The notes under the pieces were generated by a model. It did not search any database, was not told where the DNA came from, and saw only the letters and a list, made by a program, of their open reading frames with translations. Positions 1-5,674 of a DNA stretch of 5,674 bases are shown here, in pieces. The stretch lies in NCBI GenBank assembly GCA_017444545.1, contig JAFSWJ010000215.1:1-5674 (forward strand). The letters run 5' to 3'. This DNA comes from Lachnospiraceae bacterium (GTDB lineage Bacteria > Bacillota > Clostridia > Lachnospirales > Lachnospiraceae). The position numbers and the translations under genes were made by a program. Positions within the stretch are counted from its first letter, which is position 1. Each line of letters opens with the position of its first letter.

Positions 1-2
1 GA

Positions 3-767
3 TCACACATCACGTAGTGTGCAGTTTTCTGACGAATTTATCATATCTATGACCTCTTTTGCTACAAAACCCTCCTCAAAGGGTCTTTTTATCACTATCA
101 GCCTTATCCCGGCCTTTGACGCGGCATGAAACTTTTCCGGAAAGCCTCCATTCACGCCGCCGTCCTTTGTGACCATGCATGAGATATCAAACTGCCTGAT
201 AAGAGCCAGATTCAGCTCTTCGCAAAACGGTCCGTGCATGGCTATGATATTCCCTGCAGGGATACCGGCTTCACTGCATTTTTCAAGGCTGTCCCACACC
301 GGCAGGATCCTGACAAAGAGCCTTTTTCTTTCGATCCCTTCAAAAAAGGGAAGTTCCTTCACTCCGGTGGTCAAAAGGATGTTCCCGCTGATGCCGGAAG
401 CGGCTTTGGCGGCCAGGGCTGCATCCTCAACATACGTGCATCCCTCATATTCCGGCAGATCACCGGTGTATTCCCTCAACAGCCTGATGAAGCGCACTCC
501 CGTCCTCTCTGATGCCTCCCTGATATTTTTCCCGGCCTCAACGGCATAGGGATGGGTAGCGTCTACGCAAAGGTCCTTATTATGGAGGAAAGCCTCCATC
601 CCGGATGCATCCCTCCGGCCCGTGACCACCTTTATATCCGGAATACCGCAAAGCTCGTCCTCTCCGGTGCCCGTTGCAACGCTGACCGTAACCTCGTGAC
701 CGCAGGAAGCAAGCTTTGATGCCAGCTCCCGTCCTTCAGTTGTCCCTCCGAATATCAGGATCTTCAT
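3..767 (-). CDS. cbiJ: Cobalt-precorrin-6A reductase CbiJ/CobK
   Basis: CbiJ reduces one double bond of cobalt-precorrin-6A with a nicotinamide cofactor, giving cobalt-precorrin-6B. The 254 residues are complete and of normal family length. Visible motifs are FGGTTEGRELA (6-16), the N-terminal Rossmann-type nucleotide-binding loop; VTGR (48-51); CVDATHPYA (67-75); LLTTGVKEL (131-139); RILP (153-156); MHGPF (177-181); MVTKDGGVNGG (198-208) followed by FPEK; and IVIKRP (224-229). CbiJ and CobK share these motifs; the CbiJ (cobalt-containing) role is inferred from cbiD and cbiG in the same operon. The start overlaps the cbiH stop by 4 bases. The TGA stop lies at 5-3, so the gene ends almost at the window edge, and the operon may continue beyond it. 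Confidence 0.95.
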   Translation of the reverse strand: MKILIFGGTTEGRELASKLASCGHEVTVSVATGTGEDELCGIPDIKVVTGRRDASGMEAFLHNKDLCVDATHPYAVEAGKNIREASERTGVRFIRLLREYTGDLPEYEGCTYVEDAALAAKAASGISGNILLTTGVKELPFFEGIERKRLFVRILPVWDSLEKCSEAGIPAGNIIAMHGPFCEELNLALIRQFDISCMVTKDGGVNGGFPEKFHAASKAGIRLIVIKRPFEEGFVAKEVIDMINSSENCTLRDV

Positions 768-1504
768 GTTCTGTCCACCTCATAGCCTCTCTTTGTCACC
801 ATTTTGCTGCCGATGACAACGGTCTGCGAATTTCCCACAAATACCGTGGTGAACATATCAAGCTTCTCATCCCGCAGCTCCCTCAGGCTCAGCACCCTGC
901 TTTCCGTCCCTTCTCTTCCGATATTTCTCACCCAGCCGCAGACAGTACCGCCGTCCTTTCCCGAAAGCAATATGTCACAGGCCATTTTCAGATGGCCGGG
1001 CCTTGTCTTTGACATGGGATTATAGATGCAGATCACCATATCCCCGTCACAGGCGGCACGCAGCCTTTTTTTGATGGTTTCCGGGGGCGTCAGGTGATCT
1101 GACAGCGAAATGACGCAAAAATCGTTCATACAGGGCGCACCGAGCACCGCCCCACCGCTGATGAATGCGCTGATCCCCGGGACTGTCACGATCTCCACAT
1201 CCTCAAATTCCTCGGAAAGCTCATACAAAAGTCCCGTCATCCCGTAGATCCCGGCATCCCCCGAGGATATGACACAGCCCGTGGCTCCGGGCTTTGATGC
1301 GTACAAAAGAGCCTCCCTGCAGCGCAAAACCTCCTGCCCCATTCCCGAAACCCTGTAATCCTTTCCGGGAAACCTTTCCTCAAGCAGCTTTGCGTAGGTT
1401 CCAAAGCCAAAGACAACTTCAGATTCCTCTATCGCCGCAACAGCCTCGCCCGTCATATATTTTTCATCGCCGGGTCCGATCCCGACCGCAAAAAGCCTTC
1501 CCAT
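764..1504 (-). CDS. cbiH: Cobalt-factor III / precorrin-3B C(17)-methyltransferase (ring contraction enzyme)
   Basis: CbiH (CobJ family) methylates C-17 with SAM and drives contraction of the macrocycle, giving cobalt-precorrin-4, the substrate of CbiF encoded upstream. From the ATG at 1504 the protein has 246 residues, close to the roughly 240 of single-domain CbiH. Motifs are LFAVGIGPGD (4-13), SSGDAGIYGM (80-89), VPGISAF (108-114), SLSDHLTP (133-140), IYNPMSKTRP (160-169), TTVFVGNS (219-226) and MVTKRGY (235-241). These separate it from the related CbiF, CbiL and CbiE methyltransferases. There is no C-terminal iron-sulfur extension such as occurs in some long CbiH proteins. The frame could be opened at a TTG (1555), but the ribosome site and the N-terminal motif favour 1504. 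Its TGA overlaps the cbiJ ATG by 4 bases (ATGA). Anaerobic-pathway assignment rests on the neighbouring cbiD and cbiG. Confidence 0.95.
   Translation of the reverse strand: MGRLFAVGIGPGDEKYMTGEAVAAIEESEVVFGFGTYAKLLEERFPGKDYRVSGMGQEVLRCREALLYASKPGATGCVISSGDAGIYGMTGLLYELSEEFEDVEIVTVPGISAFISGGAVLGAPCMNDFCVISLSDHLTPPETIKKRLRAACDGDMVICIYNPMSKTRPGHLKMACDILLSGKDGGTVCGWVRNIGREGTESRVLSLRELRDEKLDMFTTVFVGNSQTVVIGSKMVTKRGYEVDRT
775..781 (-). promoter_or_regulatory. Ribosome binding site of cbiJ
   Basis: The minus strand reads GAGGTGG, 7 bases before the ATG at 767, within the last codons of cbiH. It confirms the start that leads directly into the nucleotide-binding KILIFGGTTEG motif. Confidence 0.65.
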
Positions 1505-1514
1505 TACCGTTAAT

Positions 1515-1524
1515 CCCTCACTCC
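1515..1524 (-). promoter_or_regulatory. Ribosome binding site that decides the cbiH start
   Basis: The minus strand reads GGAGTGAGGG, ending 10 bases before the ATG at 1504. It supports the ATG over the upstream in-frame TTG at 1555. The 17 residues that the TTG would add (beginning RRLKGSASGR) do not look like this family and are read from the DNA that encodes the CbiG tail in another frame. The site overlaps the TGA of that extended frame. Confidence 0.7.
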
Positions 1525-1562
1525 GGCCACTGGCAGATCCTTTCAGCCGCCGCAAAGGTCAC
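1518..1562 (-). other. Out-of-frame continuation of the CbiG C terminus (-1 frame)
   Basis: Directly after the cbiFG stop, the -1 frame encodes VTFAAAERICQWPE and then TGA at 1520-1518. Joined to the in-frame ending KKTVLTG it gives K-T-x-x-x-G-V-T-x-A-x-A, which fits the usual end of CbiG proteins as I know the family. The shift point is consistent with the GGGG run (plus-strand CCCC, 1562-1565) just before the stop. Two other four-base runs lie close by, at 1569-1572 and 1576-1579. The extension would leave only 13 bases before the cbiH ATG instead of 54, like the tight junctions elsewhere in the operon. The sequence alone does not say whether this is a real deletion, a base-call error or recoding. 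Confidence 0.75.
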
Positions 1563-3304
1563 CCCGTCAAAACCGTTTTCTTCACAAGCAGCCTCTTTGC
1601 ACCCGCCGCCTTCACGGCACTCCTTTCACACACACAGTCAACCCCGGTGACACTCTCCACAAAATCAGAAGTCGAAAACTCCCCCTCAAAACCTTTGATA
1701 TCATTCAGCTCATCCGCACCATAGGTCAGAAACCCGACTTTCAGATCATCCGCAAGCCCCTTCAATGCCGCCTCATCCCTTTTGATATCAATGGAGGCGA
1801 TGGCCGCCACCCTGTCTGCCGGTATGGAATTTTCCCTGCAAAAGTTCTCAAAAGCCTCTCTCACCACGGAAGCCTTTATCCCCCTCCTGCAGCCGGTCCC
1901 TATAATAAAACCGCCTGCCATTATCTGCAACGCTGAGTCGTTTTCAACGTCAACAGAGCCGATCACCACATCCGGTTCAGGTTCTCCCAAATCTCCCTTC
2001 AGGACCACTATGTTCTCCGGCGGATCTCCGGATATATTTACATAACTTCTGATATATACCTTCTCTCCCCGGATCAGCTTCGACGATACCGCCCTGATCC
2101 TGTCCGGGTTTATTATCCTCATACTGTTTTCGGCAGCCCAGCTGTCTATGGCAAAAACACCGTTTATATCCGTGGATGTGGTTATGACGGGTCTTGCCCC
2201 GAGGATCCCCGCTATCCTTTTTGCAAGGGCGTTTCCGCCCCCGATATGTCCCGAAAGGATGGGGATCACGTTTTCACCCCTGTCATCTGTCACAACGACA
2301 GCCGGATCAACAGCCTTTCCTTTCAGATGCGGCGCTATGGCGCGGACAGCTATCCCCGCTGCCCCTATGAAGATGAGGGCCTTTGCCTCCTTAAACGCAC
2401 TTTCCGTCCAGTCATCAAGACTCATTCCCTTTTCAAAGGAAACCGCCTCAAACTCCTCTCCAAGGGCATCACCCAGCTTTTTTGCGATCATCCCGCCCCC
2501 GGCGGTGAAGGAAATGCATCTGATAACCTGGCGCTCACTGCCCCTTCTGTAACCTGTTGAAAAATCCGGTGCATAGAGCCTGCTCTTTTCAACGACACCG
2601 CCTTCCTTCAAAAAATCCCCCACAAGGATCAGCGCTGTCCTTGATATCCCCGCCGACAAGGCAGCATCCTCAAGGCTTCCTACGGTGCATCTTATTATCT
2701 TTTCATCCCTGTGAGTTACAGCATAGACTATGGCTGCAGGGGTATCCGCATCATAGCCTCCTGATGAGATCAAAGCCCGTGAAACCTCACCTGCCATGGA
2801 TGCCGAAAGAAACACCGCCATTGAAGCTCCATGGCGCGCAAGCTCAGTCAGCCTTTCCCTTTCGGGAACCGGAGTCCTCCCCTCCATCCTGGTGATGATC
2901 ACGCTCTGTGAGATCCCCGGGAGGGTGTATTCTGCCTGAAGTGCGGCAGCAGCTGCAGTAAAGCTTGAAACTCCGGGTACAACCCCGATCTGCTGCCCTT
3001 TAATCTCATCCTCAAAAAGCGCTGCGATCTGCTCCCTGATGGCTCCGTAGATCGAAGGGTCTCCCGTATGCAGCCTTACAACCTCCCGGCCTGCATCACT
3101 CTCCCTTTTCATGACGGAAACCACCTCATCAAGAGTCATCCGGGAACTGTCATAAATTTCGGCATCCTTTCTGCACCGGGACAGAAGCTCCTTTGGCACG
3201 AGGCTCCCCGCATAGATCACAACATCGGCAGCCTCAAGCAGCTCCCTTCCCCTCACCGTTATGAGCTTTTCGTCCCCGGGTCCTGCCCCCACGATATGGA
3301 TCAT
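1559..3304 (-). CDS. cbiFG: Fused cobalt-precorrin-4 C(11)-methyltransferase / cobalt-precorrin-5A hydrolase (CbiF-CbiG)
   Basis: This 581-residue protein carries two enzymes that act in succession. Residues 1 to about 250 are CbiF (CobM family), a SAM-dependent tetrapyrrole methyltransferase: IHIVGAGPGD (2-11), YAGSLVP (31-37), RLHTGDPSIYGA (77-88), VPGVSSF (109-115) and TRMEGRTPVPE (138-148). It methylates C-11 of cobalt-precorrin-4. Residues from about 262 are CbiG, which opens the ring-A delta-lactone of cobalt-precorrin-5A and releases acetaldehyde: FIGAAGIAVRAIAP (312-325), VVVTDDRGENVIPILSGHIGG (336-356), ITTSTDINGVFAID (374-387), GTGCRRG (469-475) and VCERSAVKAAGAKRLLVKKT (558-577). 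About 12 residues link the two parts with no stop. The frame ends in ...TVLTG and TGA; the expected CbiG tail continues in the -1 frame to 1518 (separate entry), so the C terminus may be truncated, mis-sequenced or made by frameshifting. The start overlaps cbiD by 4 bases. Confidence 0.95.
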   Translation of the reverse strand: MIHIVGAGPGDEKLITVRGRELLEAADVVIYAGSLVPKELLSRCRKDAEIYDSSRMTLDEVVSVMKRESDAGREVVRLHTGDPSIYGAIREQIAALFEDEIKGQQIGVVPGVSSFTAAAAALQAEYTLPGISQSVIITRMEGRTPVPERERLTELARHGASMAVFLSASMAGEVSRALISSGGYDADTPAAIVYAVTHRDEKIIRCTVGSLEDAALSAGISRTALILVGDFLKEGGVVEKSRLYAPDFSTGYRRGSERQVIRCISFTAGGGMIAKKLGDALGEEFEAVSFEKGMSLDDWTESAFKEAKALIFIGAAGIAVRAIAPHLKGKAVDPAVVVTDDRGENVIPILSGHIGGGNALAKRIAGILGARPVITTSTDINGVFAIDSWAAENSMRIINPDRIRAVSSKLIRGEKVYIRSYVNISGDPPENIVVLKGDLGEPEPDVVIGSVDVENDSALQIMAGGFIIGTGCRRGIKASVVREAFENFCRENSIPADRVAAIASIDIKRDEAALKGLADDLKVGFLTYGADELNDIKGFEGEFSTSDFVESVTGVDCVCERSAVKAAGAKRLLVKKTVLTG

Positions 3305-4419
3305 AGGTCAAACTCCCCCATCCTTCCCAATGTTCCGTATTCATTGGAAAACATTATCACTCCCAGCTTCATGTCCTTTCCGGCCCTGGCGCGAAGCCTT
3401 TCATACACCGACTTCATGACCGAAGCCATGGTCTCCTTCAAAAGACCGGCTTCCTTTAATATCCTCACACACTCATCACTTGTGACCGAATCAAAAAGAG
3501 AGCGCAAAATCTCCAAAGACGCACCGCACAGGGCAGCATGCGTGACAAAAACCTCCGCCCTGCCGTCAGCCATGCTGCTGTGGGTGTTCATGATCCCCGC
3601 AGCGCATTTTACAAGCTTACCCGCATGTCCTGCAATGACTGTATGCAAAACACCGCAGGATACGGCCTCATCAAGAGCATCCCCCATGAAATTCGAGATC
3701 ATGACCACGGGAACGCCTTCCTTTTCAATCCCTTCCCTTTTCAGATAATCCCTTCCGTAATTTCCCGGGACAAAGATCATCTTTTTGCACCCCATAGCCG
3801 CCTTCTGCCTGATCTCAAGCCTCATCGCATCGGAAAAAGCCGAAAGACTCATGGGTTCCACGATGCCGCCCGTTCCTATTATGGAGATACCTCCGGTGAT
3901 CCCAAGCTTCGGGTTAAAGGTCTTTGATGCGATCTCCTCACCGCCGGGCGCAGAGATAACGACCCTGAATCCTCCCTGAAACGAAAACTCATCTGCCACC
4001 GAAAGCAGCGCCTCTTTGATCTGCTGTCTCGGCACGGAATTGATGGCAGCCTGCCCCACCTTTTGGTCAAGTCCCGGCTTTGTGACGGTCCCGATCCCCA
4101 CGCCGCCTTCGATCAAAACCTCTTTTGACGCTATCCTTTCAACTGATGCGTATATAATAAGACCGTCCGTCACATCAACATCATCGCCCGCATCCTTTTT
4201 CACGCCGCAGACGGCGCAGCCCCCCTTCAAAAAGCATTCGACAGGTTCAACCTCCACCTCTATCCCCTTTGGAGTCATGACCCTGATGCGGTCCGGCACC
4301 ATCCCCGAAAGCAGGGCATACGCCGCGCCTTTGGCTGCAAGCACCGCACAGGTTCCCGTGGTATAGCCAAGCCTCAGATTTTTCCCGTTCACATTTTTAT
4401 AATGCTCAAAAGATCCCAT
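3301..4419 (-). CDS. cbiD: Cobalt-precorrin-5B C(1)-methyltransferase CbiD
   Basis: CbiD uses S-adenosylmethionine to methylate C-1 of cobalt-precorrin-5B, giving cobalt-precorrin-6A in the anaerobic B12 pathway. The 372 residues match the family length. Recognisable family blocks are LRLGYTTGTCA (15-25), VKKDAGDDVDVTDG (73-86), GIGTVTKPGL (108-117), the FNPKLGITGG to VEPMS region (168-191), GHAGKLVK (264-271) and MNTHSS (277-282). CbiD is unrelated to the other B12 methyltransferases, and its presence marks the anaerobic route. The ATG at 4419 follows a GAGGAAGGGG stretch (4435-4426) and sits 14 codons before the first conserved block, as expected. It overlaps the ATPase gene by 14 bases, and its stop overlaps the cbiFG start by 4 bases (ATGA). 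CbiD acts directly after CbiG and before CbiJ, both encoded downstream. No key block is missing. Confidence 0.97.
   Translation of the reverse strand: MGSFEHYKNVNGKNLRLGYTTGTCAVLAAKGAAYALLSGMVPDRIRVMTPKGIEVEVEPVECFLKGGCAVCGVKKDAGDDVDVTDGLIIYASVERIASKEVLIEGGVGIGTVTKPGLDQKVGQAAINSVPRQQIKEALLSVADEFSFQGGFRVVISAPGGEEIASKTFNPKLGITGGISIIGTGGIVEPMSLSAFSDAMRLEIRQKAAMGCKKMIFVPGNYGRDYLKREGIEKEGVPVVMISNFMGDALDEAVSCGVLHTVIAGHAGKLVKCAAGIMNTHSSMADGRAEVFVTHAALCGASLEILRSLFDSVTSDECVRILKEAGLLKETMASVMKSVYERLRARAGKDMKLGVIMFSNEYGTLGRMGEFDL
3313..3319 (-). promoter_or_regulatory. Ribosome binding site of cbiFG
   Basis: The minus strand reads GGGGGAG, ending 8 bases before the ATG at 3304. The site is inside the last codons of cbiD. 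With the 4-base ATGA overlap it indicates coupled translation and supports the chosen start, which leads directly into the IHIVGAGPGD motif. Confidence 0.7.
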
Positions 4420-5173
4420 TCAGGACCCCTTCCTCAAGGCTTCCCTTTTTCAGGTCATACAGCCTTTCCATATAATCAGAACGCATTATCTCCTGCGGTG
4501 TTCCCATCCTGTCCACCTTTCCGTCCTTTATGCAGATCATCCTGTCCGCGATCCTTCCGGCAAGCGTGATCTCATGCATGGAAAAAAGCACCGCGATCCC
4601 CTTTTCCTTTGCAAGCGAAACGATGAGATCCAAAAGCTCCAGCTTGTACCTGATATCAAGAAAAGATGCAGGCTCGTCAAGAAGCAGAAGCTTCGGCTCC
4701 TGACAGATGGCCCGGGCCAGCATCACCCTTTGCTTCTGCCCGTCGGAAAGCGTATGAAAATACCTTCCGGAAAGTTCCGTTACACCGGCAATATCCATGG
4801 CAGAGGCGATCTTTTCCCTGTCATCCTCCGACAGGGTTCCAAACATCCCCGTATATGGGTACCTCCCGTTTTCGACTATATCAAGGCAGGTCAGATATTC
4901 CGTAACGGGAGCTGCCGGAAACATGCAGGAGACGATCCTTGCAAGCTCTCCCTCCCTGATATGCCCGATCTCCCTGCCATCTATTTTCGCACTTCCCGAA
5001 ACCGGCGGTATCATCTTTGCCAGAGTCTTCAGAAGCGTTGACTTTCCGGCCCCGTTTGACCCTATGAGACAGACGATATCCCCCGCCTCCATGGAAAAGG
5101 AAATATCATCCACTATCCTCTTTGTCCCGTATCCGACGCAAAGGGCGCTTGATTCAAGGATGCATTTTCCCAT
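4406..5173 (-). CDS. ABC transporter ATP-binding protein, FecE/BtuD type
   Basis: This cytoplasmic ATPase would power the FecCD-type permease encoded just upstream. Its 255 residues are the normal length. Walker A is GSNGAGKST (38-46), the signature is LSDGQKQRV (142-150, with D in place of the first usual G), Walker B is LLLLDEP (162-168, catalytic E167), and the H-loop histidine is H200. The Q-loop is unusual: where most family members have V-P-Q before the LTxxDIVxxGRYPYTG stretch (94-109), this protein reads S-C-M-F-P-A-A-P (82-89) with no glutamine. The ATG at 5173 has a strong AAGGAGG site 9 bases upstream. The 3' end overlaps the start of cbiD by 14 bases, which ties transporter and biosynthesis genes into one operon. 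The role as an importer ATPase is secure. A corrinoid substrate is inferred only from the neighbours. The substrate-binding protein is not in the window. Confidence 0.95.
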   Translation of the reverse strand: MGKCILESSALCVGYGTKRIVDDISFSMEAGDIVCLIGSNGAGKSTLLKTLAKMIPPVSGSAKIDGREIGHIREGELARIVSCMFPAAPVTEYLTCLDIVENGRYPYTGMFGTLSEDDREKIASAMDIAGVTELSGRYFHTLSDGQKQRVMLARAICQEPKLLLLDEPASFLDIRYKLELLDLIVSLAKEKGIAVLFSMHEITLAGRIADRMICIKDGKVDRMGTPQEIMRSDYMERLYDLKKGSLEEGVLNGIF

Positions 5174-5176
5174 GAT

Positions 5177-5674
5177 CTACGCCCTCCTTCCCAGACGCTT
5201 TTTTAACATCACCCAAATGACCACCGGCGCACCCAGGATCGAGGTCACGACGCTGATTGAAAGCTCCGCCGGCGCAAAGACAAGCCTTGCCAGAAGATCC
5301 GAAAACAGACAGAAAACCGCCCCCCCAAGAAAGGTGGCAGGTATCATGAATGCCGGCTTTTCCGTCCCGAAAAGCCCCTTCATCATCTGTGGCACGGCGA
5401 TCCCCACAAAGGACACCGGACCCGCAAAAGCCGCCACGATGGCAGACATCAGTCCCGACAGCAATATGAGCGAAACCTTGAGCATCCTGATATTCACCCC
5501 GCTGCTTTTTGCGTAGGCCTCACCCAGCTGGTACGCCCCCATGGGTTTTGAAATAATAAAAACGAACACCAGGCAGACAAAAACGGCAATGGCTATGATC
5601 TTTATATTTGCCCTGCTCAGGCCTGAAAAGCTTCCCTGTGACCAGCTGTGCAGGTTCACGATATTCTGGTCATC
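5177..5674 (-). CDS. FecCD/BtuC-family ABC transporter permease, C-terminal half (partial)
   Basis: This is the membrane subunit of an importer for an iron-siderophore, heme or corrinoid-type substrate. About 165 residues are visible, roughly half the usual 330-350, and the frame is open to the right edge, so the start is outside the window. The GTG at 5659-5657 is not a credible start: the codons before it are open, and the stretch around it (W-S-Q-G-S-F-S-G) resembles the mid-protein GS[LF]SG region of this family. Four hydrophobic stretches follow. The family signature GPVSFVGIAVPQ (about 5422-5387) and the ending ELSISVVTSILGAPVVIWVM (about 5266-5207) are both present. The LGEAYAKSSGV segment matches the cytoplasmic loop region that contacts the ATPase. 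The stop TAG lies 3 bases before the ATPase start, so the two form one transporter. Being co-transcribed with cbi genes favours corrinoid or cobinamide uptake, but this is inference; iron-chelate uptake is equally possible from sequence alone. Confidence 0.93.
   Translation of the reverse strand, partial: DDQNIVNLHSWSQGSFSGLSRANIKIIAIAVFVCLVFVFIISKPMGAYQLGEAYAKSSGVNIRMLKVSLILLSGLMSAIVAAFAGPVSFVGIAVPQMMKGLFGTEKPAFMIPATFLGGAVFCLFSDLLARLVFAPAELSISVVTSILGAPVVIWVMLKKRLGRRA
5183..5189 (-). promoter_or_regulatory. Ribosome binding site of the ABC ATPase gene
   Basis: The minus strand reads AAGGAGG, a near-perfect match to the anti-Shine-Dalgarno sequence, 9 bases before the ATG at 5173. It lies inside the last codons of the permease gene and supports translational coupling of the two subunits. 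Confidence 0.8.

Noticed and set aside
1505..1555. A 17-residue N-terminal extension of CbiH from a TTG start
   Set aside because: The extension has no match to the family N terminus, TTG is a rare start, and an ATG with a good ribosome site lies at 1504. The same DNA encodes the CbiG tail in another frame.
1539..1558. CCTTT...AAAGG inverted repeat after the cbiFG stop as a transcription terminator
   Set aside because: The stem is only 5 base pairs, is not followed by a T run, and lies inside the operon 35 bases before the cbiH start.
3068..3748. Plus-strand open frame of 226 codons opposite the cbiFG start and the cbiD end
   Set aside because: It spans the junction of two confident minus-strand genes, shows no family motifs, and is explained by the low stop frequency on the antisense strand.
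4797..5516. Long plus-strand open frame (239 codons) opposite the ATPase and permease genes
   Set aside because: It lies wholly antisense to two clear genes and its product has no recognisable motif, being rich in serine, proline and arginine as expected from reverse-strand shadows here.
5657..5659. GTG as the start of a short 160-residue permease
   Set aside because: The frame is open to the window edge and the residues around the GTG match the middle of FecCD permeases, so this is an internal valine codon of a gene cut by the window.

Overview
The window holds one continuous minus-strand operon for the anaerobic (cobalt-early) branch of cobalamin (vitamin B12) biosynthesis, preceded by the end of a FecCD/BtuCD-type metal-chelate importer. 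In transcription order (right to left) it contains: the C-terminal half of a FecCD-family permease (5674-5177, cut by the window edge), its ABC ATPase (5173-4406), cbiD (4419-3301), a fused cbiF-cbiG (3304-1559), cbiH/cobJ (1504-764) and cbiJ/cobK (767-3). No gene lies on the plus strand, there is no gap over 60 bases, and no RNA gene, mobile element, terminator or CRISPR array is visible. The promoter, and any cobalamin riboswitch, must lie beyond the right edge.

The enzymes form a run of five consecutive steps. CbiH contracts the ring (cobalt-factor III to cobalt-precorrin-4), CbiF methylates C-11 (to 5A), CbiG opens the lactone and releases acetaldehyde (to 5B), CbiD methylates C-1 (to 6A) and CbiJ reduces the ring (to 6B). 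The presence of CbiD and CbiG, and the absence of oxygen-dependent CobG/CobF-type proteins, points to an anaerobe. The importer in the same transcript probably brings in a corrinoid, cobinamide or another metal chelate; its substrate cannot be read from the sequence.

Moderate GC content, strong GGAGG-type ribosome sites, tight 3-14 base junctions and the style of the transporter subunits suggest a member of the Firmicutes/Clostridia, perhaps Lachnospiraceae-like. That placement is inference.

The most notable observation is at the end of the CbiG domain. The reading frame stops at 1561-1559, just after a GGGG run. The expected CbiG C-terminal ending (G-V-T-x-A-x-A) continues in the -1 frame for 14 codons to a second TGA at 1520-1518, which would restore the tight spacing to cbiH. 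This is a one-base deletion, a sequencing error, or ribosomal frameshifting at G-GGG-TGA. Otherwise the window is a well-known pathway, and I see no undescribed system in it.
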